This document shows positions 37,169 to 46,856 of a stretch of DNA of 64,000 nt, in pieces. The stretch comes from Streptomyces carpinensis (GTDB lineage: Bacteria > Actinomycetota > Actinomycetes > Streptomycetales > Streptomycetaceae): the NCBI RefSeq assembly GCF_002154505.1, contig NZ_MUBM01000205.1, positions 1-64,000 on the forward strand, read 5' to 3'. The notes under the pieces were generated by a model. It saw nothing but the letters and a program-made list of their open reading frames with translations, was not told where the DNA came from and searched no databases. Made by a program: the position numbers and the translations under genes. How positions within the stretch are numbered: position 1 is the first letter of the stretch; each line of letters opens with the position of its first letter.

Positions 37169-37756
37169 ATGGCCAAGACCAGTACGACGACCCAGGGGCT
37201 GCGGGCGGCGATCGAGCGCAGCGGTTACTACCCGGCTCTCGTGGCCGAGGCGGTGGAGGCCGCCGTGGGCGGCGAGCCCATCCGGTCGTACCTGGTCCAC
37301 CAGGAGACCACCTTCGACCAGAACGAGGTGCGCCGCCACGTGACGGTGCTCGTCCTGACCGGCAACCGCTTCATCGTCAGCCACACCGACGAGCAGGCCG
37401 CCGACAGCACCTCCCCGACGCCGTACGCCACGACGTCCACGGAGTCGGTGAAGCTCGGCCGGATCTCGTCGGTCGTGGTCAGCAGGGTGGTGGCCAACCC
37501 GGAGCAGTACACGCCGGGCACGCTGCCCCGCGAGGTCGTGCTGACCATCGGCTGGGGCGCCGTCTCCCGTCTCGACCTGGAGCCCGCCGCCTGCGGCGAC
37601 CCCAACTGCGAGGCGGACCACGGCTACACGGGCAATTCGACGGCGGACGATCTGAGCCTGCGCGTCAGCGAGGCCGGGGACGGCCCCGAGACGGTGCGCC
37701 AGACCCTCGCGTTCGCCCAGGCCGTCTCCGAGGCCACTGCGGACCTGACCCGCTGA
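37169..37756 (+). CDS. DUF5998 family protein
   Basis: 195 residues from the ATG at 37169 with AGGA eight bases upstream (another in-frame ATG at 37160 lacks space for one). It is a soluble beta-rich protein: YLVHQETTFDQNEVRRHVTVLVLT, then a CGDPNCEADHGYTG segment whose two Cys and His could hold a metal. It is conserved in streptomycetes immediately before the phosphodiesterase gene, here with a 1-base overlap (TGATG). The shared unit suggests a joint role; none is known. Confidence 0.82.
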   Translation: MAKTSTTTQGLRAAIERSGYYPALVAEAVEAAVGGEPIRSYLVHQETTFDQNEVRRHVTVLVLTGNRFIVSHTDEQAADSTSPTPYATTSTESVKLGRISSVVVSRVVANPEQYTPGTLPREVVLTIGWGAVSRLDLEPAACGDPNCEADHGYTGNSTADDLSLRVSEAGDGPETVRQTLAFAQAVSEATADLTR

Positions 37757-38946
37757 TGACACAGTCCACCGCGTGGGACCATCCCGAACCCCTGGCCGTC
37801 GAGTCCGCACCCGTCCCCGAGTACGGCTCCGGCTCGCTCGCCGACCTGCTGCCGACGCTGGCCGCGGGCATGGGCGTGCCGGACATGACGGTCGCGATCC
37901 CCGAGCTGACCCCGGTCGACCGGGCCTGCGTCTTCCTGATCGACGGCCTGGGCTGGCAGCAGCTGCGGGCGCACCCCGAGGACGCGCCCTTCCTCACCTC
38001 GCTGCTGGGCAGCTCCCGCGGCGGCACCGGACGCCCGCTCACCGCCGGCTACCCCGCGACCACCGCGACCTCCCTCGCCTCCGTCGGCACCGGCCTGCCC
38101 CCGGGCGTCCACGGCCTGCCGGGCTACACGGTGCGCGATCCCGGGACCGGCGAGCTGATGAACCAGCTGCGCTGGCAGCCGTACACCGAACCGCGCTCCT
38201 GGCAGCCGTACCCCACCGTCTTCCAGCTCGCCCACCGGGCCGGTGTGCACGCCGCCCAGGTGTCCTCCCCGACCTTCGAGAACACCCCGCTGACCCGGGT
38301 CGCGCTCAGCGGTGGAACGTTCCTGGGGCGGCTGACCGGCGAGGACCGCATGGACCTCGCGGCCGAGCAGCTCGCGGCCGGCGACCGCGCCCTGGTCTAC
38401 ACTTACTACTCCGAGCTCGACGGCGCCGGGCACCGCTACGGCGTCGACTCCGACACCTGGCGCGGCCAGCTCATGGCCGTCGACCGGCTGGCGCAGCGCC
38501 TGGCCGAGCAGCTGCCGCCGCGCAGCGCGCTGTACGTCACCGCAGACCACGGCATGGTCGACATCCCGTTCGACGAGCAGCACCGCATCGACTTCGACGA
38601 GGACTGGGAGCTGCGCGCGGGCGTCGCCCTGCTCGGCGGCGAGGGGCGCGCGCGGCACGTGTACGCCGTGCCGGGCGCCGACGACGACGTGCTGACCTGC
38701 TGGCGCGAGGTGCTGGGGGAGCAGTTCTGGGTGGCCTCCCGTGACGAGGCGGTCGCCGCCGGCTGGTTCGGACCGCGGATCGACGACCGCGTGTACGCGC
38801 GGATCGGGGACGTGGTCGCGGCGGCCCGGGACGACGTGCTGCTCATCGCCTCGGAGCGGGAGCCGAAGGAGTCGTCGATGGTCGGCAACCACGGTTCGAT
38901 GACCCCTGCCGAGCAGTTGGTCCCGTTGGTCGAAGTACGCTCCTGA
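37756..38946 (+). CDS. Alkaline-phosphatase-superfamily phosphodiesterase
   Basis: 396 residues from the ATG at 37756. Metal ligands and the nucleophile of the nucleotide pyrophosphatase/phosphodiesterase type are visible: IDGLGW (Asp), GYPATTATS (nucleophile Thr), ELDGAGHRYG (Asp, His), TADHGM (Asp, His) and GNHGSMTP (His). No signal peptide, so it is probably cytoplasmic. Substrate unknown; nucleotides or phosphonates are possible. Translation is coupled to DUF5998. Confidence 0.88.
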   Translation: MTQSTAWDHPEPLAVESAPVPEYGSGSLADLLPTLAAGMGVPDMTVAIPELTPVDRACVFLIDGLGWQQLRAHPEDAPFLTSLLGSSRGGTGRPLTAGYPATTATSLASVGTGLPPGVHGLPGYTVRDPGTGELMNQLRWQPYTEPRSWQPYPTVFQLAHRAGVHAAQVSSPTFENTPLTRVALSGGTFLGRLTGEDRMDLAAEQLAAGDRALVYTYYSELDGAGHRYGVDSDTWRGQLMAVDRLAQRLAEQLPPRSALYVTADHGMVDIPFDEQHRIDFDEDWELRAGVALLGGEGRARHVYAVPGADDDVLTCWREVLGEQFWVASRDEAVAAGWFGPRIDDRVYARIGDVVAAARDDVLLIASEREPKESSMVGNHGSMTPAEQLVPLVEVRS

Positions 38947-39035
38947 CGCCGCCCGCCCCGGACAGCCGACGCCGCAACCGCACGGCGCCCCGACCGCAAG
39001 CCGATCCGACCTCGCCGAAAGGTGCCCGACTTCCC

Positions 39036-39686
39036 ATGCCCGAGCTGGTGTTCTTCTCCGGAACGATGGACTGCGGGAAGTCGACACTGGCTCTCCAGAT
39101 CGAGCACAACCGTTCGACGCGTGGCCTCGTGGGCATGATCTTCACCCGCGACGACCGGGCGGGCGAGGGCAAGCTGTCCTCGCGCCTGGGCCTGGTCACG
39201 GACGCGGTGGAGGTCGAGGACGGCGTCGACCTGTACGCCTACATCGTCGAGCACCTCTCCCAGGGCGGTCGCGCCGACTACGTGATCGCGGACGAGGCGC
39301 AGTTCCTGGCGCCGGAGCAGATCGACCAACTCGCGCGCCTGGTCGACGACCTGGACATCGACGTCTTCGCCTTCGGCATCACGACCGACTTCCGCTCCAA
39401 GCTGTTCCCCGGCTCCCAGCGCCTGGTCGAGCTCGCCGACCGGGTCGAGGTGCTCCAGGTCGAGGCCCTGTGCTGGTGCGGCTCCCGCGCCACCCACAAC
39501 GCCCGTACCGTCGGCGGGGTCATGGTGGTCGAGGGCGCCCAGGTCGTCGTCGGAGACGTCAACCACTCCGCGGACGAGGTCGGCTACGAGGTGCTGTGCC
39601 GCCGGCACCACCGCCGCCGCATGACGGCGGCCTCGGCCCACGCCGCGGCACTGTCACCGGACGTCCTGCCGGTGTCACCCTCCTGA
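39036..39686 (+). CDS. tdk: Thymidine kinase (type II)
   Basis: 216 residues with an ATG start. The P-loop is GTMDCGKST (~9-17), the Walker B-like segment YVIADEAQFLA carries the catalytic Glu, and the zinc site is CWCG with a second Cys/His pair (LCRRHHRRR). The lid region is EALCWCGSRATHNARTV. It phosphorylates thymidine for salvage. It runs in the same direction as the phosphodiesterase gene, 89 bases downstream, and ends 13 bases from the convergent VOC gene. Confidence 0.95.
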   Translation: MPELVFFSGTMDCGKSTLALQIEHNRSTRGLVGMIFTRDDRAGEGKLSSRLGLVTDAVEVEDGVDLYAYIVEHLSQGGRADYVIADEAQFLAPEQIDQLARLVDDLDIDVFAFGITTDFRSKLFPGSQRLVELADRVEVLQVEALCWCGSRATHNARTVGGVMVVEGAQVVVGDVNHSADEVGYEVLCRRHHRRRMTAASAHAAALSPDVLPVSPS

Positions 39687-39699
39687 GCGACGGGCCCGG

Positions 39700-40578
39700 T
39701 CAACGCGGGCTCGAGACAAGGGCGAAACGAGCACCCTCGGGGTCCGCCACCATGGCCACCCGGCCGTGGACGGTGTCCCTTGCCGGGGACAGGACCTGTC
39801 CGCCGAGGCCGGCGACGCGCCCGGCCGCGTCGTCGGTGTCGGCGACTTCGAAGTACGTCATCCAGTGCGGGCCCCGGTCACGGGGCAGGGCGCGGCCCAG
39901 GCCGTGGATTCCGGCGACCGCACGTCCGTCGAGGCACAGCGTCACGTAATCGAAGCCGGACCCGGACTCCGCCGTGGCCGCGGACTCCGCCCCGGCCGTG
40001 GGTCCCCCGGCGCCCGTGGCCGCCGCCTCGGCCCCGGCCTCCGCCCGCTCGACCTCGTAACCGAACAGCGTCTCGTAGAACTTGGCGACGTTCGCGGTCT
40101 CGAAGGTGCGCAGCTCGTTCCAGACGGGCGTACCGGGCACGCCGCCGAGGCCGGTGCCGAGGTGGGCCGCGGCCTGCCACACGCCGAAGACCGCGCCCGA
40201 CGGGTCGGAGCCGATCGCCAGGCGTCCGGCGGATCCCGCGTCCAGCGGCCCCACACCGATCGTGCCGCCGCACAGCCGTACCGTTTCGGCCGTCAGGTCC
40301 GCGTCGTGGGAGGCGAGATACGGCGTCCAGGCGATGGGCAGATGCCGGTCCGGCGGCAGCAGGCCGATGCCCGCCACCTCCCGGCCGTCCAGCAGGGCCC
40401 GCACATAGGGGCCGAGCTGGTCGGGGCCCGGGCGGAACTCCCAGCCGAAGAGCTCCCCGTAGAAGGCCTGGGTCGCGGCCATGCCGTGCACCATCAGGCT
40501 CACCCAGCAGGGCCTGCCGGGTGTGTACCGGGTGTGTGCCCGGCCGCCGTGGCCGGCCGACTCCCGCGCCTCGGTCAT
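39700..40578 (-). CDS. VOC-family (glyoxalase-like) protein, two domains
   Basis: 292 residues from the ATG at 40578 (a GTG six bases earlier is possible). Two vicinal-oxygen-chelate modules: one begins TPGRPCWVSLMVHGMAATQA, the second GTPVWNELRTFETANVAKF; they resemble the hydroxylase-type VOC proteins of actinomycetes. An Ala/Gly/Glu-rich insert (AEAGAEAAATGAGGPTAG and onward) interrupts the second module. Metal ligands are incomplete, so it may bind a small molecule rather than catalyse. Function unknown. Confidence 0.82.
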   Translation of the reverse strand: MTEARESAGHGGRAHTRYTPGRPCWVSLMVHGMAATQAFYGELFGWEFRPGPDQLGPYVRALLDGREVAGIGLLPPDRHLPIAWTPYLASHDADLTAETVRLCGGTIGVGPLDAGSAGRLAIGSDPSGAVFGVWQAAAHLGTGLGGVPGTPVWNELRTFETANVAKFYETLFGYEVERAEAGAEAAATGAGGPTAGAESAATAESGSGFDYVTLCLDGRAVAGIHGLGRALPRDRGPHWMTYFEVADTDDAAGRVAGLGGQVLSPARDTVHGRVAMVADPEGARFALVSSPR

Positions 40579-40845
40579 CGTCACTCTCTTCTCGGCCTCG
40601 CGATGGCCGCGTCGATTCCGCTCCCCGGACCCGAGCCGATGCGCACACCACCGCCCATGTGCGGTTTCCTGACCGGAGGATGCCCGGTGCGCGGTTTCCT
40701 GCCCGTTGCGGCGCGCTTGCCGACGGGTGTCGATCGGCTGTACAGCATGTGTCCGATCCCATACGCGTCGTGATCGGACCCGTCCGGCCGAGCAGATTAG
40801 TCGGACCTGGACGCGGCGGCCACCCCGTGCGCAAGGATGGTGACC

Positions 40846-41697
40846 ATGAACGCCATCATCTCCGCATCCGATCTGGCGGGCGCCCTCGCGGGAACGAACC
40901 CGCCGGTGCTGCTCGACGTCCGCTGGCAGCTCAGCGTGGCCAAGGCGGCCGGCGAGCCGCCCTTCGACGGGCGCGCCGCGTACGAGTCCGGGCACATCCC
41001 CGGTGCCGTCTTCGTCGACCTGGACCGCGAACTGGCCTCCGCTCCGGGCGCGAACGGCCGTCATCCGCTGCCCGGCATCGAGGAGTTCGGCGCCGCGATG
41101 CGCCGTGCGGGCGTCGGCGCCGATCGGCCGGTCGTCGTGTACGACGGCGGGCAGGGCTGGGCGGCGGCACGCGCGTGGTGGCTGCTGCGCTGGACGGGGC
41201 ACCCCGACGTCCGGGTCCTGGACGGGGGACTGGCGGCCTGGGACGGACCGCTGGAGACCGCGGTGCCCGAGCCGGCCGAGGGCGACTTCTCGCCGGTGCC
41301 GGGCGCGGTGGAACTGCTCGACGCCGACGGGGCGGCGGCGTTGGCCAGGTCCGGGGTGCTGCTCGACGCGCGCGCCGGGGAGCGGTACCGCGGGGAGGTG
41401 GAGCCGATCGACCGGGTGGGAGGCCACATTCCGGGTGCGGTGTCCGCGCCGACCACCGAGAACGTCGGTGCTGACGGGCGCTTCCTGCCCGCGGCGGAAC
41501 TCCAGGCGCGCTTCAAGGCCCTGGGCGCGGCCGACGGCAGGGAGGTGGGCGTCTACTGCGGCTCGGGCGTCTCCGCCGCGCACGAGGCCCTGGCCCTGGC
41601 CGTGGCGGGGATTCCGGCGGCTTTGTACGTCGGCTCGTGGTCGGAGTGGTCCTCGGACCCGTCCCGCCCGGTGGCGGTGGGACCGGACCCGCAGTAG
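40846..41697 (+). CDS. Rhodanese-type sulfurtransferase (3-mercaptopyruvate-like)
   Basis: 283 residues. The ATG at 40846 has AAGGA eight bases upstream; an ATG nine bases earlier overlaps that site. Two rhodanese domains (~10-125 and ~150-275). The catalytic loop is CGSGVSAAH, the CGSG(V/T)xA form associated with 3-mercaptopyruvate sulfurtransferases; thiosulfate enzymes usually have CRKGVTA. Substrate preference is inferred from this loop. Confidence 0.9.
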   Translation: MNAIISASDLAGALAGTNPPVLLDVRWQLSVAKAAGEPPFDGRAAYESGHIPGAVFVDLDRELASAPGANGRHPLPGIEEFGAAMRRAGVGADRPVVVYDGGQGWAAARAWWLLRWTGHPDVRVLDGGLAAWDGPLETAVPEPAEGDFSPVPGAVELLDADGAAALARSGVLLDARAGERYRGEVEPIDRVGGHIPGAVSAPTTENVGADGRFLPAAELQARFKALGAADGREVGVYCGSGVSAAHEALALAVAGIPAALYVGSWSEWSSDPSRPVAVGPDPQ

Positions 41698-41723
41698 CGG
41701 CCGGACCGACCCTGCGAGCAACG

Positions 41724-41759
41724 GCAGGAGGGCCGCACCGGACGGTGCGGCCCTCCTGC
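41724..41759. terminator. Bidirectional terminator between sulfurtransferase and sepH
   Basis: Perfect 17-base arms (41724-41740 and 41743-41759). The genes on either side converge on it. The following ~180 bases contain scattered ACGGCC/ACGGTC words and no gene. Confidence 0.85.
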
Positions 41760-41939
41760 TCGTACGGCTTCATCGGGTCGTGCGGCTTCGTACGGTCCCG
41801 GGGTTCGATCAACCGCCTCACACGGTCCGATACGGCCCCGGTCGGGCCGCTACGGCCACTACGCCTCATACAGCCCGATAACGCCCCCACGCGGCCATCA
41901 CGGCCTCGTGCGGCCCATCCAGGCCCCGTACGACCCCGC

Positions 41940-42971
41940 CTACTCCTGCTTCTTGCGGCGGGTGCCGAACACGATCTCGTCCCAGCTCGGGACGGCGGCG
42001 CGGCGGCCGGGCCGGACACCGTCCGCCTCGGCCTGGCGGTCGGTGGCCCCGATGAGCCGGTCGCGGTGGCTGCCGACGGAGCGGGGCATGAGCACGTCCG
42101 CGTAGGCGGACCCGGCCCCGGCGGAGGCCGCGGGAGCCGGCGGCTCCTCGACCGCCGGTTCCTGCTCGGATTCCTCCACGGGTTCCGGTGCGTGCTCGGG
42201 CACCACGAGATCGCCGCGGAAGCTCGGCACCGCCTCCAGCAGGCTGGTCAGCGAGTCGCGTTCGCCCGTGCTCTCCTCGGGCGGTTCCATCGCCTGCGCG
42301 GGCAGTGCGGGACGTTCCCGATCCCGGTCGAAGGAGCGCTCACGCGGCAGCCGGGCGATGCGCGGCACGAACGGGAAGCTCGGCTCGGGGACCCCGAGGT
42401 CGTCGGACTCGCCGATCAGGGCGCGCGCCTCGTCGTCGACGGCCTGCACCAGGCGCCGCGGCGGGTCGTAGGTCCAGCTCGCCGAGTGCGGTTCGCCCGC
42501 GACCCGGTAGACCAGCAGGACCTCCCACGTGCCGTCGTCGCGGCGCCAGGAGTCCCACTGGACGGTGTCCTTCTCGGCGCCGCGCAGCAACAGCCGCTCC
42601 TGGACGGCCTCGCCGAGCAGCGGGCCGGAGTTCTCGCCGGGACGGCGGACCGGGGTCTTGCGGGCCCGCTCGGCCATGAAGGCGCGCTCGGCGAGCACGG
42701 GGCCCTCGAAGCGCCGTACGCGGTCCACCGGGATGCCGGCGAGCTGGGCGACCTCTTCCGCGGTCGCACCGGCTCGTATACGCGCCTGGATGTCACGGGG
42801 GCGGAGATGGCTCTCCACCTCGATCTCGATCTGGCCGAGGCGGGGACGGTCGCCGCGCACGGCGGCGCGGAGCCGTTCGTCGATCGGAAGCGTGTACTCC
42901 GTGCTGTCCGCAGCCTTCAGCACCAGCCGTGTGCCGTCATTGGAGACGGCCACGACACGCAGTTCGGGCAT
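41940..42971 (-). CDS. sepH: SepH, FtsZ-ring assembly protein
   Basis: 343 residues from the ATG at 42971 with GGGAGG upstream. The N-terminal DUF3071 domain begins MPELRVVAVSNDGTRLVLK and contains a helix-turn-helix-like segment (ATAEEVAQLAGIPVDRVRRFEG, ~80-105). A WDSWRRDDGTWEVLLVY block follows, then a long disordered, Pro/Glu-rich region and a short basic end (RAAVPSWDEIVFGTRRKKQE). In Streptomyces SepH binds FtsZ and promotes ring formation for sporulation septa. The single-gene unit and convergent neighbour are as expected. Confidence 0.93.
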   Translation of the reverse strand: MPELRVVAVSNDGTRLVLKAADSTEYTLPIDERLRAAVRGDRPRLGQIEIEVESHLRPRDIQARIRAGATAEEVAQLAGIPVDRVRRFEGPVLAERAFMAERARKTPVRRPGENSGPLLGEAVQERLLLRGAEKDTVQWDSWRRDDGTWEVLLVYRVAGEPHSASWTYDPPRRLVQAVDDEARALIGESDDLGVPEPSFPFVPRIARLPRERSFDRDRERPALPAQAMEPPEESTGERDSLTSLLEAVPSFRGDLVVPEHAPEPVEESEQEPAVEEPPAPAASAGAGSAYADVLMPRSVGSHRDRLIGATDRQAEADGVRPGRRAAVPSWDEIVFGTRRKKQE

Positions 42972-43460
42972 GGGGACCTCCCGGGTGGTGCCTGCCGACG
43001 TCACGTGCGTCGCTGCTTCCGCTAGTCGAGTGTGGCCTGCCCGGGTGCAGCCTGCCACAACCTTGCCGAGTTGCCCGGCGTGTCGGGCGCGGGCCCGGGG
43101 CCGCCGTTATGGCACGGTTACCTGTTCACAACGCTCAGTGACCAACTCCGTCACCCTGTGCAACCAGCCCCCTCCCGGCGGTCCATCAAGGCCCCGGACA
43201 CCCTGGCGGGAGACCGGACCCAGGGCTCGCAACAGTACTCCATTTGGACCACGTGCGTGGATTGGCGCGCCGCCCAACTTCTGGCAAGGGACAGGACTTG
43301 GCTCTCCCTGACCGGTTTTCTCGATCACGAACGTGGCGTACTTCACGTAATCACCAGAAACGGAACTAACGGTTTCGTCTGTACGTCCCTTTCTCGTGCA
43401 GTCGGTCGATCACGTCCTGATGATTCGGCCATGTGCGGGAGAGGCAGGCAAGGTCCGGGT
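42972..43460. other. Divergent spacer between sepH and membrane-protein gene
   Basis: 489 bases, no credible gene. The part nearest the membrane-protein gene (about 43210-43420) is clearly less GC-rich than average and probably carries its promoter. GGTTACCTGTTCAC (43116-43129) faintly resembles GTTAC-type MtrA half-sites, but the spacing is wrong. Open frames through this stretch have no codon bias. Confidence 0.45.
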
Positions 43461-44291
43461 ATGCGCGAAAAGCCCGACAACGGCGGTGAGCAGAGTGCGG
43501 GGGAGGAGGTGAGGAAGAAGAAGCGGATCGACCTGAGCGTGCCTCAGGTCGCGGGCAGCGCCGTAGCCGCGGTGGTGGCCGCGAAGCTGGCCTCCTACTT
43601 CGGCGTCTACGGCACGATCCTCGGGGCCGGCCTCGTCAGTGTCGTCGCCACCTGCGGCGGCTCGGTCTTCCAGCACTTCTTCCGACGCACCGGCGAACAG
43701 CTCCGTGAAGCGGCCGTCGCGACCAGGCCGGTCCCGGCGTCGGTCCCCAGCAGCCCGATGCCGCCGCCCATGGGTGAGTTCACGCCGGGCACCGTGTACC
43801 GGGCCCGAGTCAAGAGCTGGAAGCGGCCCGTGGTCGCGGCCGCCCTCGTGTTCGGGGTCACCATGGCCGGCATCACCGCCTACGAACTGGTGTCGGGCAA
43901 CAGCTTCAGCGGCGGAAACGGCACGACGGTCGGCGACGCGGTGTCCGGCCGGCGCGCGCCGTCCCTCCCGTCCGGCCCGACCGGCGGCGAGACGCCGGTT
44001 CCGTCCGGCTCGCGGACCCCGTCGGCCGGAACCGGTGACGGGATGTCACAGCGTGGGACCGATTCCGGCCGGACGGACAGCGGTACGACGGTGAGCCCGA
44101 CGCCGACGCCGGATGGCACGGGACGTACCGGCACCGGTGGCCAGAGCACCGGCGGGGTGGAGGCGGGGACCACGACCGGAACCGACGCCCCGGCCCCGGA
44201 GCCCACCGCCTCCGCTACGACCCCAGCACCCTCCGCAAGTAGTCGTTCTGGAACCGGCGTTCCGGATCCAGCCGGTCCCGCAGGGCCGTGA
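43461..44291 (+). CDS. Membrane protein with long disordered C-terminal tail
   Basis: 276 residues. The ATG at 43461 has AAGG seven bases upstream. A basic N-terminus (EEVRKKKRIDLSVPQ) precedes a glycine-rich hydrophobic region (~30-70, AGSAVAAVVAAKLASYFGVYGTIL) and a clear transmembrane helix at ~120-140. The last ~130 residues are Ser/Thr/Gly/Pro low complexity, probably outside the membrane. Its last 77 bases overlap the oxidase gene on the opposite strand. No known family recognised. Confidence 0.75.
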   Translation: MREKPDNGGEQSAGEEVRKKKRIDLSVPQVAGSAVAAVVAAKLASYFGVYGTILGAGLVSVVATCGGSVFQHFFRRTGEQLREAAVATRPVPASVPSSPMPPPMGEFTPGTVYRARVKSWKRPVVAAALVFGVTMAGITAYELVSGNSFSGGNGTTVGDAVSGRRAPSLPSGPTGGETPVPSGSRTPSAGTGDGMSQRGTDSGRTDSGTTVSPTPTPDGTGRTGTGGQSTGGVEAGTTTGTDAPAPEPTASATTPAPSASSRSGTGVPDPAGPAGP

Positions 44292-45534
44292 ACTCGCCGA
44301 AGCGCGGATACACCCCGGAGAGGTACTCCGCGTCCCTGGTGTGGATCTTGCCCCAGTGCGGCCGGCCCTCGTGCGCGGTGAGGATCTGCTCCGCGGCGGT
44401 GAAGTACCGCTGGTAGGGCGTGCCCCGGAACATGTGGACCGCGACGTAGGCGCTCTCACGGCCCGAGGCGGTGGACAGGGTGATGTCGTCGGCGGGCGCC
44501 GTGCGCACCTCCACCGGGAAGCTCACGCGCAGGCCGGAGCGGTCCACCATCGCCTTCAGCTCGCGCAGGGCGTCGGGCAGGGCCGCGCGCGGGACGGCGT
44601 ACTCCATCTCCACGAAGCGCACCCGGCGCGGGGAGGTGAAGACCTTGTAGGGGATGTCGGTGTAGGTCCGCGCGGACAGCGCCCGGCTGGAGATACGGGC
44701 GATCGCGGGGACGGTGGCGGGCACCGCGCGGCCGACCCAGTTGGCGACCTGGAAGACGCCGTTGGACAGGAGCTCGTCCTCGAACCAGCCGGCCAGCTGC
44801 CCCACCGGTGCCTCCGGCCCGGCACTGCGGTTGTTGCGCTTGGTGTTGGTGCTGCCGGTGTGCGGGAACCAGTAGAACTCGAAGTGCTCGTTCTCCGCCC
44901 AGAGCTGGTCGAACTCGGCGAGCACCTTCTCCAGGGGCATCGGCTCCTCGCGGGCGGTGAGCAGGAAGAGCGGCTCCACCGCGAACGTGATCGCCGTGAC
45001 GATGCCCAGTGCGCCCAGGCCGATCCGGGCGGCCGCGAAGACCTCGGGGTTCTCCTTGCCGGAGCAGGTGAGCACCGAGCCGTCCGCCGTGACCAGTTCC
45101 AGGCCCTTGATCTGGGCCGCGATCGACGCGGACTCCCGGCCGGTGCCGTGGGTGCCGGTGCTGGTCGCCCCGGACACCGTCTGCTCCATGATGTCGCCCA
45201 TGTTGGTGAGGGACAGTCCCTCACGCGCGAGGGCCATGTTGAGCCTCTTGAGCGGGGTGCCGGCCTCCACGGTGACCGTCATGGCCTCGCGGTCGATGGT
45301 GCGGATGCCCGTCAACAGTTGCGGGCGGATCAAGACACCGTCGGTGGCGGCTATGGACGTGAAGGAGTGCCCGGTACCGACGGCCTTCACCTTCAGGCCG
45401 TCCTCGGCGGCCCTCCGCACGGCCGCCGCCAGTTCCTCGACCGAGGCGGGCGTGACCTCTCGCGCGGGACGGGCGGCGACGTTCCCGCCCCAGTTACGCC
45501 ACGTGCCGTTCTTCGCGCTCGCTGTGCTGCTCAA
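44215..45534 (-). CDS. FAD-linked aldonolactone oxidase (D-arabinono-1,4-lactone oxidase family)
   Basis: 439 residues. The start is a TTG (45534) with GGAGG five bases upstream, inside the end of the MFS gene. The FAD domain (PCMH type) has VGTGHSFTS with the His that commonly carries covalent flavin, and GATSTGTHGTG. The ALO domain ends with the family HWxK motif (RPHWGKIHT) and FGEFTALRDRLDPERRF. It oxidises a sugar lactone or alditol; the exact substrate is open. It is coupled to the transporter gene by a 41-base overlap. Confidence 0.88.
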   Translation of the reverse strand: MSSTASAKNGTWRNWGGNVAARPAREVTPASVEELAAAVRRAAEDGLKVKAVGTGHSFTSIAATDGVLIRPQLLTGIRTIDREAMTVTVEAGTPLKRLNMALAREGLSLTNMGDIMEQTVSGATSTGTHGTGRESASIAAQIKGLELVTADGSVLTCSGKENPEVFAAARIGLGALGIVTAITFAVEPLFLLTAREEPMPLEKVLAEFDQLWAENEHFEFYWFPHTGSTNTKRNNRSAGPEAPVGQLAGWFEDELLSNGVFQVANWVGRAVPATVPAIARISSRALSARTYTDIPYKVFTSPRRVRFVEMEYAVPRAALPDALRELKAMVDRSGLRVSFPVEVRTAPADDITLSTASGRESAYVAVHMFRGTPYQRYFTAAEQILTAHEGRPHWGKIHTRDAEYLSGVYPRFGEFTALRDRLDPERRFQNDYLRRVLGS

Positions 45535-46732
45535 CGAAGCCTCCCCGACCCGGAGCCGGCCTGCTGAGCCGGCGGTACCCGAGGAAACCGACCGCGACCG
45601 CGACGGCCCCGGACACCGCCGGAACCCCGTACCCGGCCCGCGCGCCGGCCGCGTCGATCACCCAGCCGGCGAACGACGAACCGAGCGCCACCCCGACCGC
45701 GAGTCCGGTGCTCACCCAGGTCATGCCCTCGGTCAGGTGCGCGCGTGGTACGTGCTCTTCGACGAGGGCCATCGTCGTGATCATCGTGGGAGCGACGGAC
45801 AGGCCCGCAACGAACAGCGCCACGGCCAGAAACGGCAGGTTTCCGACCAGTAGGAGGGGGATCATACTCACGGCCATCGCGCATATGCCCAGCAGCCAGC
45901 GGCGGGCGGGCGCCCCGGCCGGCCGCAGCAGCCCGAACAGCACCCCCGCCGTGCACGAGCCCGCCGCGTACAGGGCGAGCACGACGCTCGCCGCGCTCTT
46001 GTGGCCCCGCTCGTCGGCGAAGGCCACGGTGACCACGTCGACCGCGCCGAAGATCGACCCGGTCGCCACGAACGTGGCGACCAGCACCTGCAGCCCGCGC
46101 GAGCGCAGCGCCGAACCGCCGCTGTGGTGCTCGCGCGGGTGGGGCTTCGGCTCGGTGGCCTGCTGCGAGGTCAGCCAGAAGACCCCCACGGCCAGGAAAC
46201 ACGCGGCGAGCAGCGGCCCCGCCTCCGGGAACCAGGCCGTGGACAGCCCGATGGAGACGATGGGTCCGAAGATGAAGCAGACCTCGTCCACCACCGACTC
46301 GAACGAGTAGGCGGTGTGCAGGTGCGGGGTCCCGCGGTACACCGCCGCCCAGCGCGCGCGGACCATCGCGCCCAGAGAGGGCACCGAACCGATCCCGGCG
46401 GCGCACACGAACAGCACCCAGTCCGGCCACCGGAAGTACGCGGCGAGCAGCAGCCCAGCCGCCGCCGTCAGCGCGACGAGCGTCGCGGGCCGCAGCACCC
46501 TGCGCTGCCCGTACTGGTCCACCAGCCGCGATATCTGCGGGCCGAGCGCGGCGGCGGCCAGCGCGATGGTGGCCGACAGCGCGCCCGCGAGCCCGTAGCG
46601 CCCGGTGAGCTGGGAGATCATCGTGACCACGCCGATGCCCATCATCGACAGCGGCATACGGCCGAGGAACCCCGCGGCGGAGAAGCCCTTGGAGCCAGGG
46701 GCGTCGAACAGGGCACGGTAGGGGCTGGGCAC
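45494..46732 (-). CDS. MFS transporter
   Basis: 412 residues from the GTG at 46732 (GGAGA four bases upstream). A longer frame begins in the promoter of hemH and is unlikely. Twelve hydrophobic segments, with a typical central loop rich in His/Pro/Arg ([20 protein letters not shown]) between helices six and seven. MFS loop-2-like [16 protein letters not shown] is visible. No substrate can be named. Overlap with the oxidase gene suggests it may move the related sugar acid or lactone. Confidence 0.88.
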   Translation of the reverse strand: MPSPYRALFDAPGSKGFSAAGFLGRMPLSMMGIGVVTMISQLTGRYGLAGALSATIALAAAALGPQISRLVDQYGQRRVLRPATLVALTAAAGLLLAAYFRWPDWVLFVCAAGIGSVPSLGAMVRARWAAVYRGTPHLHTAYSFESVVDEVCFIFGPIVSIGLSTAWFPEAGPLLAACFLAVGVFWLTSQQATEPKPHPREHHSGGSALRSRGLQVLVATFVATGSIFGAVDVVTVAFADERGHKSAASVVLALYAAGSCTAGVLFGLLRPAGAPARRWLLGICAMAVSMIPLLLVGNLPFLAVALFVAGLSVAPTMITTMALVEEHVPRAHLTEGMTWVSTGLAVGVALGSSFAGWVIDAAGARAGYGVPAVSGAVAVAVGFLGYRRLSRPAPGRGGFVEQHSEREERHVA

Positions 46733-46856
46733 AGGGTCTCCGGGGTCCGGTAAGGCGCGAACGAGCCGATACAGCTTACGGCTCGGGGGGACCCGGACGC
46801 ACCTGCGAATGCGGGTCGGGATCCCGGCCGTCAGTCCCGGATGGCAGGATCGAGAC

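Noticed and set aside
41760-41939. Recurrent ACGGCC/ACGGTC words between sulfurtransferase and sepH
   Set aside because: No regular period or symmetry; probably compositional decay in a spacer.
43116-43129. Possible MtrA site GGTTAC/GTTCAC upstream of sepH
   Set aside because: The half-site spacing is shorter than expected for MtrA and there is no second support.
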